From: a virus
IMG/VR virus record: IMGVR_UViG_3300046652_000008
Location: 1-64,000 of that record
Reading direction: 5' to 3' (one strand)
DNA length: 64,000 nt
This document shows, piece by piece, positions 1 to 8,769 of this stretch (its first letter is position 1; each line of letters begins with the position of its first letter). A model generated the notes under the pieces. That model had not been told where the DNA came from. It searched no databases and saw only the letters and a list, made by a program, of their open reading frames with translations. The position numbers and the translations under genes were made by a program.

Positions 1-164
1 AGCTGGATCTTCGGACGCGCGCGCGTGTCCCGGTTTGCTAGGTCGATCATCATCTGTCCGATGGCTTCCTCCAGCGACGAGGCGGATGTTTCGTAGCTGC
101 GAACTCCATCGAGTTCAATCCATACGGTTACGCCGTCTTCTATTTCGCTGTAGTAGATGGTCAT
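1..164 (-). CDS. Unknown protein, 3' part beyond window
   Basis: The first 54 residues are visible before the left edge. The start ATG overlaps the TGA of the upstream gene (ATGA), the usual coupling in this operon. The beta-rich start (MTIYYSEIEDGVTVWIEL) followed by a helix with SLEEAI has the general shape of HicB-like or similar small alpha/beta domains. That is only a resemblance, and no toxin partner is visible. Confidence 0.55.
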   Translation of the reverse strand, partial: MTIYYSEIEDGVTVWIELDGVRSYETSASSLEEAIGQMMIDLANRDTRARPKIQ

Positions 165-307
165 GCCGCCTCCGCGCCCCAATTCGTTGGGATGTCGCCC
201 GCCGCGAAGCAATTTGCGTCGATGGTCTCGCCGCTCACGAGTTTGACGGGTCTTGACAGCTCTCCGGCATCCTCTCGGATCTCCGCTCCGCAACGTGGGC
301 AGGTCAC
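161..307 (-). CDS. Small CXXC protein, 48 aa
   Basis: A GTG start overlaps the stop of the upstream gene (GTGA), and its own TGA overlaps the next start (ATGA). The protein begins with a CPRCG zinc-knuckle motif and has one further cysteine near residue 35, so it could bind a metal only as a half-site or a dimer. The start was chosen for the four-base overlap. Function unknown. Confidence 0.5.
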   Translation of the reverse strand: MTCPRCGAEIREDAGELSRPVKLVSGETIDANCFAAGDIPTNWGAEAA

Positions 308-801
308 GGGTTCATCCCCCCCAACACACCGAAGATGTATTGGTTCCCGCTGTTCTGATTCACGGATGATCGGATGGTACGAACAGTGAGGCCGACCCAC
401 CATTTGCCGCGAACATCGTGCGTTGCCATCCCACCGCCAGACCAGTTCCAGCCGGTGTTGGGACCGCTCCAGGACGGACCAGCCGCCGCCGTACCATAGA
501 GCCTCCAGGAGCCCACGGTGAGGATCTTCTGCCCGACGCCGACACCGAGATTAGACGCTGTGGTGAATGGCTGGTAACTTGTCGGAACCACGTCGAAGAC
601 ACCAAAGGCATACGTGCCCATGGTGTTTTGCTCGCGGGCGTACAGCGCCGTGCCTGCGAATTGCTGAGACATATTGGCTGAGGCGGATTGGTTCCAGGAC
701 ATGCCGACGCCCCAGATGTTGAGCGGGTCCGTCGGGCTGAGTGTTTGCGCAAGGCCCGCGATGGCCGCGAGCAGGAGAAGTGAGAGGAGTTTGAGTTTCA
801 T
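304..801 (-). CDS. Secreted small beta-rich protein
   Basis: 165 aa. Residues 1-19 form a clear Sec signal peptide (MKLKLLSLLLLAAIAGLAQ). The mature part alternates Gly/Ser/aromatic strands with repeated W-G turns and ends in aromatic-rich strands, as in small outer-membrane beta-barrels. It sits in the secreted-protein operon, 8 nt after the gene to its right. A membrane location is inference; it could also be a secreted virion or adhesin subunit. Confidence 0.75.
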   Translation of the reverse strand: MKLKLLSLLLLAAIAGLAQTLSPTDPLNIWGVGMSWNQSASANMSQQFAGTALYAREQNTMGTYAFGVFDVVPTSYQPFTTASNLGVGVGQKILTVGSWRLYGTAAAGPSWSGPNTGWNWSGGGMATHDVRGKWWVGLTVRTIRSSVNQNSGNQYIFGVLGGMNP

Positions 802-809
802 GGGGTCCT

Positions 810-1580
810 TTAGAGAAATCGAGCGCCTATTTTACCAGCCGTCTCCAGCCAAGAACGTACCTTTGCCCAGAGACTTTTGGGCTTAGCGATGTCGCTTGTA
901 ATTGAATGCACGTCCGCCGCGATCCCGTCCGCACTCTGGCCAACCTTCACCGCAGAGTCTGCAAGCTTGGGCGCGGCGTCGCGGACGGTCTTCATCGTCT
1001 GAGCGGCCTCAAGCATCGTAATCCGCGTTTGGGAGATGGTATCCCCTACGCGACGGAGTAGAACCGGGCTCGTCTTATTCACTGCTTCAATGGTTGGTTG
1101 GAAGGCGCGCGGCAGCGCCGCGTAAGCCGCTAGCGTGTCCGTGGCGCTGTCGGTGACCTTGGGAATGGTCTGATCTTTGACCACCACCAGCGCCTCATCC
1201 AGCGTCGTTGCAGCCTTGCCCAATTTCGCAACGGTATCGTTGCTGGATTTCACGAGAGTGATTGATGCGTCGGCCAACGCTTTCATCTTCGGCTCTTGCT
1301 GCTTGGCAATCTTGTTCGCGTCACCAGCCGTCTGTTTGATCTGGTTAGCCGCTCCGTCCGCATTCTTCAAGAATTCCTGAAAGATCCATAGAATTCCATC
1401 GTGATGGTTCGACTTTTTCCCCGCCAGCGCGACGTTGATTTTTTCGCCAGCCGCTTCCACCTGCTGAGCCGCGCGGTCTACGGAGTGGAAAAGCAACGAC
1501 AGAAAAACCAACGCTGGTATCAGCGCCACGCCGCACAAGCATCCGATCAGCCCGAGGGCGTTTTTGATTGCAGGTTTCAT
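810..1580 (-). CDS. Membrane-anchored coiled-coil protein
   Basis: 256 aa. The start is the internal ATG that overlaps the upstream TGA (ATGA). One transmembrane helix lies at about residues 8-32, followed by a long alpha-helical region rich in Ala, Lys, Asp and Val with heptad spacing, of the kind seen in MCP-like or DUF948-like stalks. It has no cleavable signal, unlike its neighbours. It could tether or space a complex in the periplasm. Function not recognised. Confidence 0.75.
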   Translation of the reverse strand: MKPAIKNALGLIGCLCGVALIPALVFLSLLFHSVDRAAQQVEAAGEKINVALAGKKSNHHDGILWIFQEFLKNADGAANQIKQTAGDANKIAKQQEPKMKALADASITLVKSSNDTVAKLGKAATTLDEALVVVKDQTIPKVTDSATDTLAAYAALPRAFQPTIEAVNKTSPVLLRRVGDTISQTRITMLEAAQTMKTVRDAAPKLADSAVKVGQSADGIAADVHSITSDIAKPKSLWAKVRSWLETAGKIGARFL

Positions 1581-3094
1581 TGGTACACCACATCGACCCA
1601 GTAGTTGGTCGAGTTCCATGTCGCTGTTGGGAACTTGTTTTTCCCGTAAACATAGACGCCATTACTTCCGTCTTGCCCATTTTTAAGAGCTGTCAGTGGA
1701 GCCGCAGTTACTCCAGATGTTGCAAAGTAGTTCACGCTGTCTGAGTAGTAACTCGCAGAGCTAACCGAGACTACGTAGGTAGTGTTAGCGGCAATGGAGA
1801 TCGGCGTGGCGAATAGCATTTGCTGCCAGCCGGAGGCCGTTTCCTTGGTGAACGTGATGCTTCCAAGCAGCGTGCCTGTGCGAGTCCAGAGATGTCCTAC
1901 GTGAGTTCCCGTGTTCTTTGAGCCCTTGTAGAAGCGCACGCCGGTAATATGTCCGGCCACACTAGAATTGAACTTCACGCCCACTTCGATGGCCGTTCCG
2001 TCTGAATCATTCGTGCTGGTCGGAGTCGCGCTGGATGGCCAGATGGAGCAAGGGCAAGTGGTTGTCGTGGCGGCTGTGAGCGCCAAAGAAGCGGTCGTGG
2101 ATGATCCGTTCAGACTGGCCGTGACGATACCCGTCTGTGTAGTCGCAATCGTTCCGGCTGTGACGATGAATGTGGCGGTTTTACTGCCCACCGCCACAGC
2201 GACTGATGTTGGCGTGGTCAAGAGCGCGGTGTTGTCGGATAACGTGACAGAGAGCCCACCCGTTGGGGCCGCGCTGCTCAATGTGACGGTACAACTGCTA
2301 CTAGCGCCGGAGTTTAAAGATGCCGGAGCACAAACCAATGCGGTCACCTTCACAAGTGGCGCAAGACTCAGGGAAGCTGTTTGAGTGCTGCCATTCAGGG
2401 CGGCTGTGACGACTGCCGTAAGTGGTGTGGCGACAGAGCCAGCCGTGGCCGTGAAGTGGCCTGTAGTCGAGTTGGCCGCGACCGTTGCACTGGCTGGGAC
2501 CGTGAGGCTGACGTTATTGCTCGTCAAACTGACAACGACTCCTCCAGCAGGGGCAGGCCCACTCAATATGACGGTACATGCGCTAGTGCCCGGTCCTGTT
2601 AAAGAAGATGGGGCACACGTAAGAGCGCTCACGGTCACAGTCGCTGGTACGGTCACCGTACCGCCCGACCCTGATGATGTGTTGGGCCATGCGTCAGCCA
2701 TGGCCGCGCTAGTGTTCGAGACTTTGATGGGGCGCGATAGAGCGCCGCCCGTGCTGAGGGTGAGCGCAGCAACTGCGATTGGCCCATCCTGAATAATTGT
2801 AGCGTTCATACCGGACAACAGACACACTAACTGGCCAGGAACCCCATAGCACGACAGTTGTTTTTTAACTGCCACTACCGAGTCGCTAGGAACGACGGAT
2901 ATCTTAGTGAAATCGGAGGGTGAGTATTCGAATGTCCATTGCACCGCAGCGGACCGCATAGCGTCCGATGTAAGGCTAAGCGTGAGATTTGCTGTGCCAC
3001 CAGCAGGTGTGGTAGTAGAGGATAGTGATAGTGTGGCCTGCGCATCGAGAGAAGCAGGCAGAAACAGGACCAGGAGGATGATAAGCGTGCGCAT
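1577..3094 (-). CDS. Secreted cohesin-like/Ig-like/DUF4082 protein
   Basis: 505 aa. Signal peptide at 1-18 (ends LDAQA). Residues about 20-140 resemble a cohesin-type jelly roll (alternating strands, QWTFEYSP). Two Ig-like repeats follow at about 140-335, each opening with a CAPxSL motif and a second cysteine. The C-terminus (345-505) matches DUF4082 (GHITGVRFYKG, GTHVGHLW, ASGWQQMLFATP). DUF4082 occurs in extracellular, often carbohydrate-related proteins. The ATG at 3094 is used because it begins the signal peptide, four bases after the upstream stop. Likely a surface adhesin; virion association is possible. Confidence 0.8.
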   Translation of the reverse strand: MRTLIILLVLFLPASLDAQATLSLSSTTTPAGGTANLTLSLTSDAMRSAAVQWTFEYSPSDFTKISVVPSDSVVAVKKQLSCYGVPGQLVCLLSGMNATIIQDGPIAVAALTLSTGGALSRPIKVSNTSAAMADAWPNTSSGSGGTVTVPATVTVSALTCAPSSLTGPGTSACTVILSGPAPAGGVVVSLTSNNVSLTVPASATVAANSTTGHFTATAGSVATPLTAVVTAALNGSTQTASLSLAPLVKVTALVCAPASLNSGASSSCTVTLSSAAPTGGLSVTLSDNTALLTTPTSVAVAVGSKTATFIVTAGTIATTQTGIVTASLNGSSTTASLALTAATTTTCPCSIWPSSATPTSTNDSDGTAIEVGVKFNSSVAGHITGVRFYKGSKNTGTHVGHLWTRTGTLLGSITFTKETASGWQQMLFATPISIAANTTYVVSVSSASYYSDSVNYFATSGVTAAPLTALKNGQDGSNGVYVYGKNKFPTATWNSTNYWVDVVYQ

Positions 3095-3098
3095 GAAT

Positions 3099-5489
3099 TT
3101 ATTTGGCTCCAATGTTAGGCGGGCTAGCAGTCGATACGCCCGCGATGTAGACGCCGGTGGCAATGGCAGGAGAGCTGCCCTGGAGCGTGAAGTCCGCTGT
3201 TGGTGAAGTAAGCAAAGGATCGGTAAACGGGCTTGAGTCCACGTTCGCGGCCCACCAGGAGTAATCCTGTTCCACACCGTTATAATAGAAAGTTCCGGTG
3301 CTAGAGTCGCTTCGGTAATATATGTTGTGGTCTATTGTCATCGCCGCTTGAGAGACGGACCATAAGATGTTCTTCGCGTTCAAAGCATAAAAGATGTTGT
3401 TCTTTATTTCTACCGAAGTTAGGTTGTCAACTAGCTGCATTTCAAGGGGGGCGTTACCTCCGACAGTCAGTGACTGCTGGTAGAACGTATTATTGTAAAT
3501 TTTAAGATCGACAGTTGCCGCTCCTGGGGTATCCTCAGATTCAGCAATTCCGTAATGGTTGCCGTAGATCAAGTTGTGGTGTATTGTAATTGCGATTGGT
3601 CGCGCTAGATTCTGCACCACGCCAATTCCCGCTAGTGTACTTGAATATAGAGTGTTGTTGTAGATAGATCCGCCATTGAAACGAGCAGAAATATCCGATC
3701 CAGCGATGGAACTGTATACAGTATTATCGTGAATCGTGACGTTGCTTGCATCCTGCCCCACGTACATTCCATGGCTGTATGGGTAAACACCATTAGTATC
3801 GTGGACCACGTTTCCGAAGATTGTAGTTCCATCATCGTAAACGCCGGGCCAAGTGACTATGATTCCGCCAGGGTATCCCCCGGAGAGCATCTGCCCTGGA
3901 TATAGGTCAGCCGTATAAGTAAGGGTGTTGTTGGAGACGACATTGCTCCCGCCCGCCAATTGTACTCCACCCGCTTGAGCATGGGAGATAGTGCTGCCGT
4001 TAACAATCGAGAAGCCTCCGGCAACTAAAACTGCAAGACCGTAAGTATATGAGATCGAACACCGTTGCATCGTTAGATGATCGGCGAAGATCATACCGTA
4101 TCCGTTCGACATTCTGAGATCAAGGTCTTGCACGGTTATGTTCGCTATCGACCCGTTTCCAAGCGGCCTTGTTCTCTGAGATGCCTCGATAGTGTGTCCA
4201 GATGGAGCAACATCACCCGCCAGCCGGATGTGTAATCGCGACGTTCCAGAATCATAATAGAAGGCTCCGGCAGGCAACGGAGCGAGACCGCTGGCAGGAG
4301 CAAGAGCCGTTCCGTTATCAACGACAAAGTATGGCTGAACCGCCGCAGTTGCGTAGTAATCCGTAAAGGTTCCGGTCGCCCCGCCCGGATAAGTCAGGCC
4401 GTATTGATAAATCTCCTGAATTTCCTCGTCCGTATACGGAGCCGGAGCAACAAACCACTCATCCCAGTTGGTAGTGGCGATTGATGTCCCATTGAACGTC
4501 AGCGAGTCTGCACTTGTCGTCAGGACAACGCCCCCAGACGTGGATACGTTGGTTTGCTTGACCCCATCAATCCAAAGAGATTTTTCATTGCTTCCGCCTG
4601 CCCCCGCCCGGTTGGTTCCGTTCCACCGAAATGCTATATGGTGCCAGCCCGATGTGGTGTAGGCGGCATTGGCTGAAAGAACCGCAGCGTTGGCGATAAG
4701 GACTTGTATTTGGTTAGCGGTCCCGCCAATTCGGAACCTCCACCCGCGAGTCGTTCCGTCTCCAAAATTGGCAATTGTCTGATAGGCGTTGCTCCCGGCT
4801 ACCAGATAGACCCATCCTCCGACCGTCGCAGCAGTGGTCGCGGCCTTGAATGGAAAGTTTGCTGAAAGCGAAGTGTAGCCCAAAGTTTGTACGTAGCAGC
4901 CAAAGGGAGTGTTGAGCGAGTAAATGCCTGCTGTTCCGAATCCGGCAGGATAACTGCCAGAGCGCGAACAAGATCCGCTGAGCCACGGTATATCGTTGCC
5001 ATTGGTACTTCCGTCAAGCGCTGGGCTGGATGCATCCTGAAACATCCACCACGAAGTTGGCTGGTCTCCGGTAGCGTCAGTTGTAAAGTCATGTCCGAGA
5101 GGATACGTTACGCTCTCCATTGTCCACGAACCGAAGATGTCGGCCCCCGTGATGATCGGCGCGACCCCCGCACCATACGCTCCGTAAGTGACATTTCCAA
5201 CGTTGTGCGTTAGTTGCTCCCGCCACAGCCCACCACGTTTGAAAGCGACGGACTGGCCAGAGGTGAGCGTGGTTCCGTTGACCTTGGCGATGGTCTGCCA
5301 CGGTGCGACGATCGTGCCGGCGTTGGAGTCCGCGCCGCCAGAGGAATCGACATAGTAAGTAAAGACCTGAGCAGATGATACGCCCACCACTGCATTCCCA
5401 GAAATCACAGTATGTCCAGTCGCCACGGTTTGGGCCTGTGCTGTCATTGTGAGACACAGGCAAATGGCAAGAAGAACCGAGAGTCTCAT
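3099..5489 (-). CDS. Secreted LamG plus parallel beta-helix protein
   Basis: 796 aa, starting in an ATGA overlap. Signal peptide 1-20 (ends AQAQ). Residues about 45-130 look like the N-terminal cap of a pectate-lyase fold (YYVDSSGGADSNAG..PWQTIAKV). A LamG/concanavalin-like jelly roll spans about 145-370 (WWMFQDASSPALDG, GWHHIAFRWNG, SLWIDG). Right-handed beta-helix rungs with many NNT, HDN and YNN turns fill the rest. Such folds bind or cleave polysaccharide in tailspikes and secreted enzymes. No catalytic residues can be assigned by eye. Confidence 0.82.
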   Translation of the reverse strand: MRLSVLLAICLCLTMTAQAQTVATGHTVISGNAVVGVSSAQVFTYYVDSSGGADSNAGTIVAPWQTIAKVNGTTLTSGQSVAFKRGGLWREQLTHNVGNVTYGAYGAGVAPIITGADIFGSWTMESVTYPLGHDFTTDATGDQPTSWWMFQDASSPALDGSTNGNDIPWLSGSCSRSGSYPAGFGTAGIYSLNTPFGCYVQTLGYTSLSANFPFKAATTAATVGGWVYLVAGSNAYQTIANFGDGTTRGWRFRIGGTANQIQVLIANAAVLSANAAYTTSGWHHIAFRWNGTNRAGAGGSNEKSLWIDGVKQTNVSTSGGVVLTTSADSLTFNGTSIATTNWDEWFVAPAPYTDEEIQEIYQYGLTYPGGATGTFTDYYATAAVQPYFVVDNGTALAPASGLAPLPAGAFYYDSGTSRLHIRLAGDVAPSGHTIEASQRTRPLGNGSIANITVQDLDLRMSNGYGMIFADHLTMQRCSISYTYGLAVLVAGGFSIVNGSTISHAQAGGVQLAGGSNVVSNNTLTYTADLYPGQMLSGGYPGGIIVTWPGVYDDGTTIFGNVVHDTNGVYPYSHGMYVGQDASNVTIHDNTVYSSIAGSDISARFNGGSIYNNTLYSSTLAGIGVVQNLARPIAITIHHNLIYGNHYGIAESEDTPGAATVDLKIYNNTFYQQSLTVGGNAPLEMQLVDNLTSVEIKNNIFYALNAKNILWSVSQAAMTIDHNIYYRSDSSTGTFYYNGVEQDYSWWAANVDSSPFTDPLLTSPTADFTLQGSSPAIATGVYIAGVSTASPPNIGAK

Positions 5490-6487
5490 TTGATTATCAC
5501 CCCAGGATGACGTGCGATGGCGGCAGGAGGATGTCCCACGACAGAGACCGTAGTGCCAGACCCACCTCCGTAATTGGCGACGTATACAGAGTTATTGTGT
5601 GCATCGAACGCTGAGCGAGACGGGCCATTAAATCCCGTGATCGTTCCAGTGATGGACGCACCCGAGTCCAGGATCACAAAGGTCGTGGTGGTGCTGTTGT
5701 TTGGGACATAAATGGAATAATTGTTCGAGTCATAAGTCACGTCGATAGGCCCGGAGAACCCGGAGATTGTATCCGTGAGTGTAGTGCCCGAGTCGGCGAT
5801 ACTGTAGACCTTGGAGGCTCCGTTCGCTATGTAGACCTTGTTATTGTTCGAGTCAAACGCGACAAGTGCCGGGCTTATCATCGAGGTCACCGTGCCCGTG
5901 ATGGACGTGCCCGAGTCTAGAACCACCGAAACGGTGGTGCTTGTATTGTTAGCGACATACAGGGAGTTGTTGTGACTGTCAAAGGCAATCCCGTATGGCC
6001 CCGTGAACCCGGTGATTGTGCCGGTAATCGTCGTCCCCGAGTCCGCTACCACAGACACGGTATTTGCCGTGTTATTCGTCACATACAACGAATTATTGTT
6101 CGAGTCGAAGGCGATCCCCTTCGGCTTACTAAACCCTGTGATTGTGGCCGTGACGGTTGTTCCCGAGTCCGGGATCACAGAGACGCTGTTCCCGAATTCG
6201 TTGATCACGTAAACGGTGTTGTTGTGTGGGTCGAATACGCAGCCGAATGGGGAGGTGCCCATCCCTGTGATCGTGGCCGATACCGAGGTGCCCGAGTCGG
6301 GGATCACATAAACGCTGGTCCCTGACAGGCTCGTCACGTAAAGAGAGTTGTTGTGGGAGTCGTAGCAGATGCCATAGGGAGCAGTCAGCCCGGTCACTGT
6401 GCCTGTAATCGCGGTTCCCTGCCCCCAGGCAAAGCCTGCGGTGAGGATTAACCCGGCAAGAGTCGTTGAGAGTTTCATGCTTCTCAT
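5486..6487 (-). CDS. Secreted YVTN/NHL beta-propeller protein
   Basis: 333 aa. The ATGA overlap supports the start; an ATG three codons in also fits. Signal peptide about 1-22. The body is seven near-identical repeats of about 41 aa with the pattern GPYGIAFDSHNNSLYVANN followed by a VVxDSGTxITGTITGF strand, typical of YVTN/NHL propellers. Repeats are very regular, suggesting recent expansion. Probably a protein- or glycan-binding surface module. Confidence 0.85.
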   Translation of the reverse strand: MRSMKLSTTLAGLILTAGFAWGQGTAITGTVTGLTAPYGICYDSHNNSLYVTSLSGTSVYVIPDSGTSVSATITGMGTSPFGCVFDPHNNTVYVINEFGNSVSVIPDSGTTVTATITGFSKPKGIAFDSNNNSLYVTNNTANTVSVVADSGTTITGTITGFTGPYGIAFDSHNNSLYVANNTSTTVSVVLDSGTSITGTVTSMISPALVAFDSNNNKVYIANGASKVYSIADSGTTLTDTISGFSGPIDVTYDSNNYSIYVPNNSTTTTFVILDSGASITGTITGFNGPSRSAFDAHNNSVYVANYGGGSGTTVSVVGHPPAAIARHPGVIIK

Positions 6488-8022
6488 TGGGTGTTACCAG
6501 AGATTGTGGCTTTGCCAGAAATAACGCGAGTCGAGGTTTGCGCGGCGTTGATTGTAATACTGAATCCGGTTGGTGCTCCTGCTTGCGCGCCGGTCGCGTT
6601 CGTGGCGGTGGCGCTAATGGTTGAGGTGGCCGCCGTGGTTGGCGTGCCGCTGAGAACTCCTCCGCTCGATAGACTAAGCCCTCCAGGAACTCCAGTGGCC
6701 GTCCAGGTGATCGGAGTATCGCCCGTCGCCGCGAACGTGATCGAATAGGCCGAGCCTACCGTGCCTGCCGTGAGCGGTGATGTTGTGGTGATCGTCGGAA
6801 CTGTCCCGCCTGCTGAGATTTCAAAAGCCCCGGCGTCAGGGGCCGAACCTTGCGGCCTGGTTGTTCCGTATATGTCCGTGGCCGGATAGTTAGTTGGGTT
6901 CCCGGCATCCTTGGCGCATGTGTCGGAACTCTGAAGGGATGGGTTGGGCTGCACCCCTCCGACTGCCGGAGGAGAAAGCACCCACGTTGGGGTACAGCGT
7001 TTCGTGCTGGTTCCGCAGGTTGATCCACCCGACGCCGGGAAGATGTTATGATCCGCTGTTCCAGAGCCGCAAGTGCCGATTTCGCTGACAAATACGTTTC
7101 CTCTTACTATATAGGCAGACCCGGTACAGCCCGCGTCATTATTTACTGACGCGAAATCTATGTCGTTATATTGTATGATAACTCCAGAACAATTACCACG
7201 ACCAATCACAAGGTTATTTCCGGCGACGTATGGAGCGCCAAAATAGTTGTTTTGAATGATCCAAGACCCTGATATACCTTCAGTCATTATGTTGCTTGTA
7301 GCATTATTGTAAAAGATATTTCCGTCGATCAGGACATCGCTAGAACCTGGATAGTTCTGGAAGCCGTCCACATGCTGCCCTCCTGGACACGATCCAGAGT
7401 ATATGTCGGTTGTGATCCAGTCATGCACTATGTTGCTTTTGAATATGAGATGTGTTGGCTTAATTGCCAATTCAGGACCCCATCCCCAGAAATCAACAGC
7501 ATCCTCCGAGTTCCCCGCAATGCAGCCGTCTCCATTACCAAACTCGGAGTTTTGGACAGTCACTCCAGAAGAGGCTATCCAGGCACTAATACCATGCCAT
7601 CCATCAACAGATATATCCGTGAACTCAACACCAGTTGAATCCTGGATGTTTAAGGCGTGTCTGGCATTCATCCCACTACCCGCCGATATTATGCCAATCA
7701 CATGCACATGATCTATGTTGATAGTTAAATCGCCTGTCAGCAGGACCGAGCCGTTCGACTCCGCATAGTAACTTATGGCAGACGATTTCTGTGAAGAGGA
7801 AAGGGTCTGCGCCCCATACGTTCCGTTCTTGACGACGACCGTATCCCCAGCACTCGCCGCTGTTTGGGCGGCTTGCATGGAGGTACACGCCTGCGCGTCG
7901 ATGTACGAGCCCGGCGTAGATTGGCGTGTGCATGTACCTCCGTTGGTGTCAACCCACAGGTTTGCCGTGGTTGGCTGAGCCATGGCACAGGCTGCTAACA
8001 GAAATAGAGATATAATCCTCAT
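6484..8022 (-). CDS. Secreted beta-helix protein with putative-Ig domain
   Basis: 512 aa. Signal peptide 1-15 (ends CAMAQ). Residues 20-390 form a parallel beta-helix (AGDTVVVKNGTYG start, many rung turns such as SNIVHDW and YNDIDF). A putative-Ig (He_PIG) domain follows at about 400-490 (GTVGSAYSITFAATGDTPITWTATG, GGLSLSSGGVLSGTPT). The very end reads VISGKATISGNTQ, resembling the N-terminal TVISGNAVV of the beta-helix gene at 3099, a hint of modular duplication. Confidence 0.82.
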   Translation of the reverse strand: MRIISLFLLAACAMAQPTTANLWVDTNGGTCTRQSTPGSYIDAQACTSMQAAQTAASAGDTVVVKNGTYGAQTLSSSQKSSAISYYAESNGSVLLTGDLTINIDHVHVIGIISAGSGMNARHALNIQDSTGVEFTDISVDGWHGISAWIASSGVTVQNSEFGNGDGCIAGNSEDAVDFWGWGPELAIKPTHLIFKSNIVHDWITTDIYSGSCPGGQHVDGFQNYPGSSDVLIDGNIFYNNATSNIMTEGISGSWIIQNNYFGAPYVAGNNLVIGRGNCSGVIIQYNDIDFASVNNDAGCTGSAYIVRGNVFVSEIGTCGSGTADHNIFPASGGSTCGTSTKRCTPTWVLSPPAVGGVQPNPSLQSSDTCAKDAGNPTNYPATDIYGTTRPQGSAPDAGAFEISAGGTVPTITTTSPLTAGTVGSAYSITFAATGDTPITWTATGVPGGLSLSSGGVLSGTPTTAATSTISATATNATGAQAGAPTGFSITINAAQTSTRVISGKATISGNTQ

Positions 8023-8031
8023 GCTTTTCCC

Positions 8032-8769
8032 TTATGGAGCTATTGCTATCAGCGCTGCTTGCCATGGGTGGCTGCCAGAATTATTGTTGGTGATGGCTTT
8101 GTTTCCGGTGGCTCCGGCAGTCGCTAATGGTCCATCGCAGACGAACAATAGCGTAGTGTCGGCCTGATTTGCCCTTGTCGTAAAAGTCGGAGTTGTTCCA
8201 GTCGGCTTAACAAGCTGATTGGAAACGTCTCCCCAGTCTTGGTAGAATGCAACCACATAACTGTTGTTTGCTGCCGTAGTCAATCCCGTGGCGGTTGACG
8301 TTGTTCCCGCTCCGGTAGCTATGGTTGGATTGGGATTGATGGGGGTTGACGCATTGGCTCCTGAATAAGCGCCCATGTAAGCTAAGCTGGAGTTGGTGGC
8401 ATGTGTCACCACATAGCTTCCGGACTCGCTCGATGCCGTCTTCTTCCACGCGTAGCAATTCACGTTAAAACCGCTATCCGTGACGGAAGAGGGGAATCCT
8501 GTTAATGCGGTAAACCCTGTGGGCGGTGTTGCTGTGATTACCGAAGCGGCACCTACGCAAAAATAGATCAGCAGTAAATCACCGTTGGCAATTCCTGCCG
8601 GAGCCGTGATGGTAGTATTCGCGTGGCTCGCATAGTTCACCGTGGACGAACTTCGGTAGGCGACTGTTCCACCGCCACCAGTCGGGGTGAATAATTTTCG
8701 ATGACGCCCAACGATCTGAGCCTGCATTGACAGGCAGACGATCAGCGAGGAGAGGATCAGTCGTCTCAT
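8032..8769 (-). CDS. Secreted fibre-like structural protein
   Basis: 245 aa. The ATG overlaps the upstream stop as TGATG; an upstream in-frame ATG is less likely because it precedes the signal peptide. Signal peptide 1-19 (ends SMQAQ). The mature part (ITAPAGIANGDLLLIYF, ATPPTGFTAL, YAWKKTAS, YVVTHATNSS) resembles a beta-sandwich domain common in phage fibre and baseplate-associated proteins. Role inferred. Confidence 0.75.
   Translation of the reverse strand: MRRLILSSLIVCLSMQAQIVGRHRKLFTPTGGGGTVAYRSSSTVNYASHANTTITAPAGIANGDLLLIYFCVGAASVITATPPTGFTALTGFPSSVTDSGFNVNCYAWKKTASSESGSYVVTHATNSSLAYMGAYSGANASTPINPNPTIATGAGTTSTATGLTTAANNSYVVAFYQDWGDVSNQLVKPTGTTPTFTTRANQADTTLLFVCDGPLATAGATGNKAITNNNSGSHPWQAALIAIAP

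Noticed and set aside
1968-2792. Long open frames on the + strand inside the secreted-protein genes
   Set aside because: They mirror the repetitive Thr/Ser/Ala-rich codons of the minus-strand genes, lack ribosome-binding sites and encode no recognisable domain.
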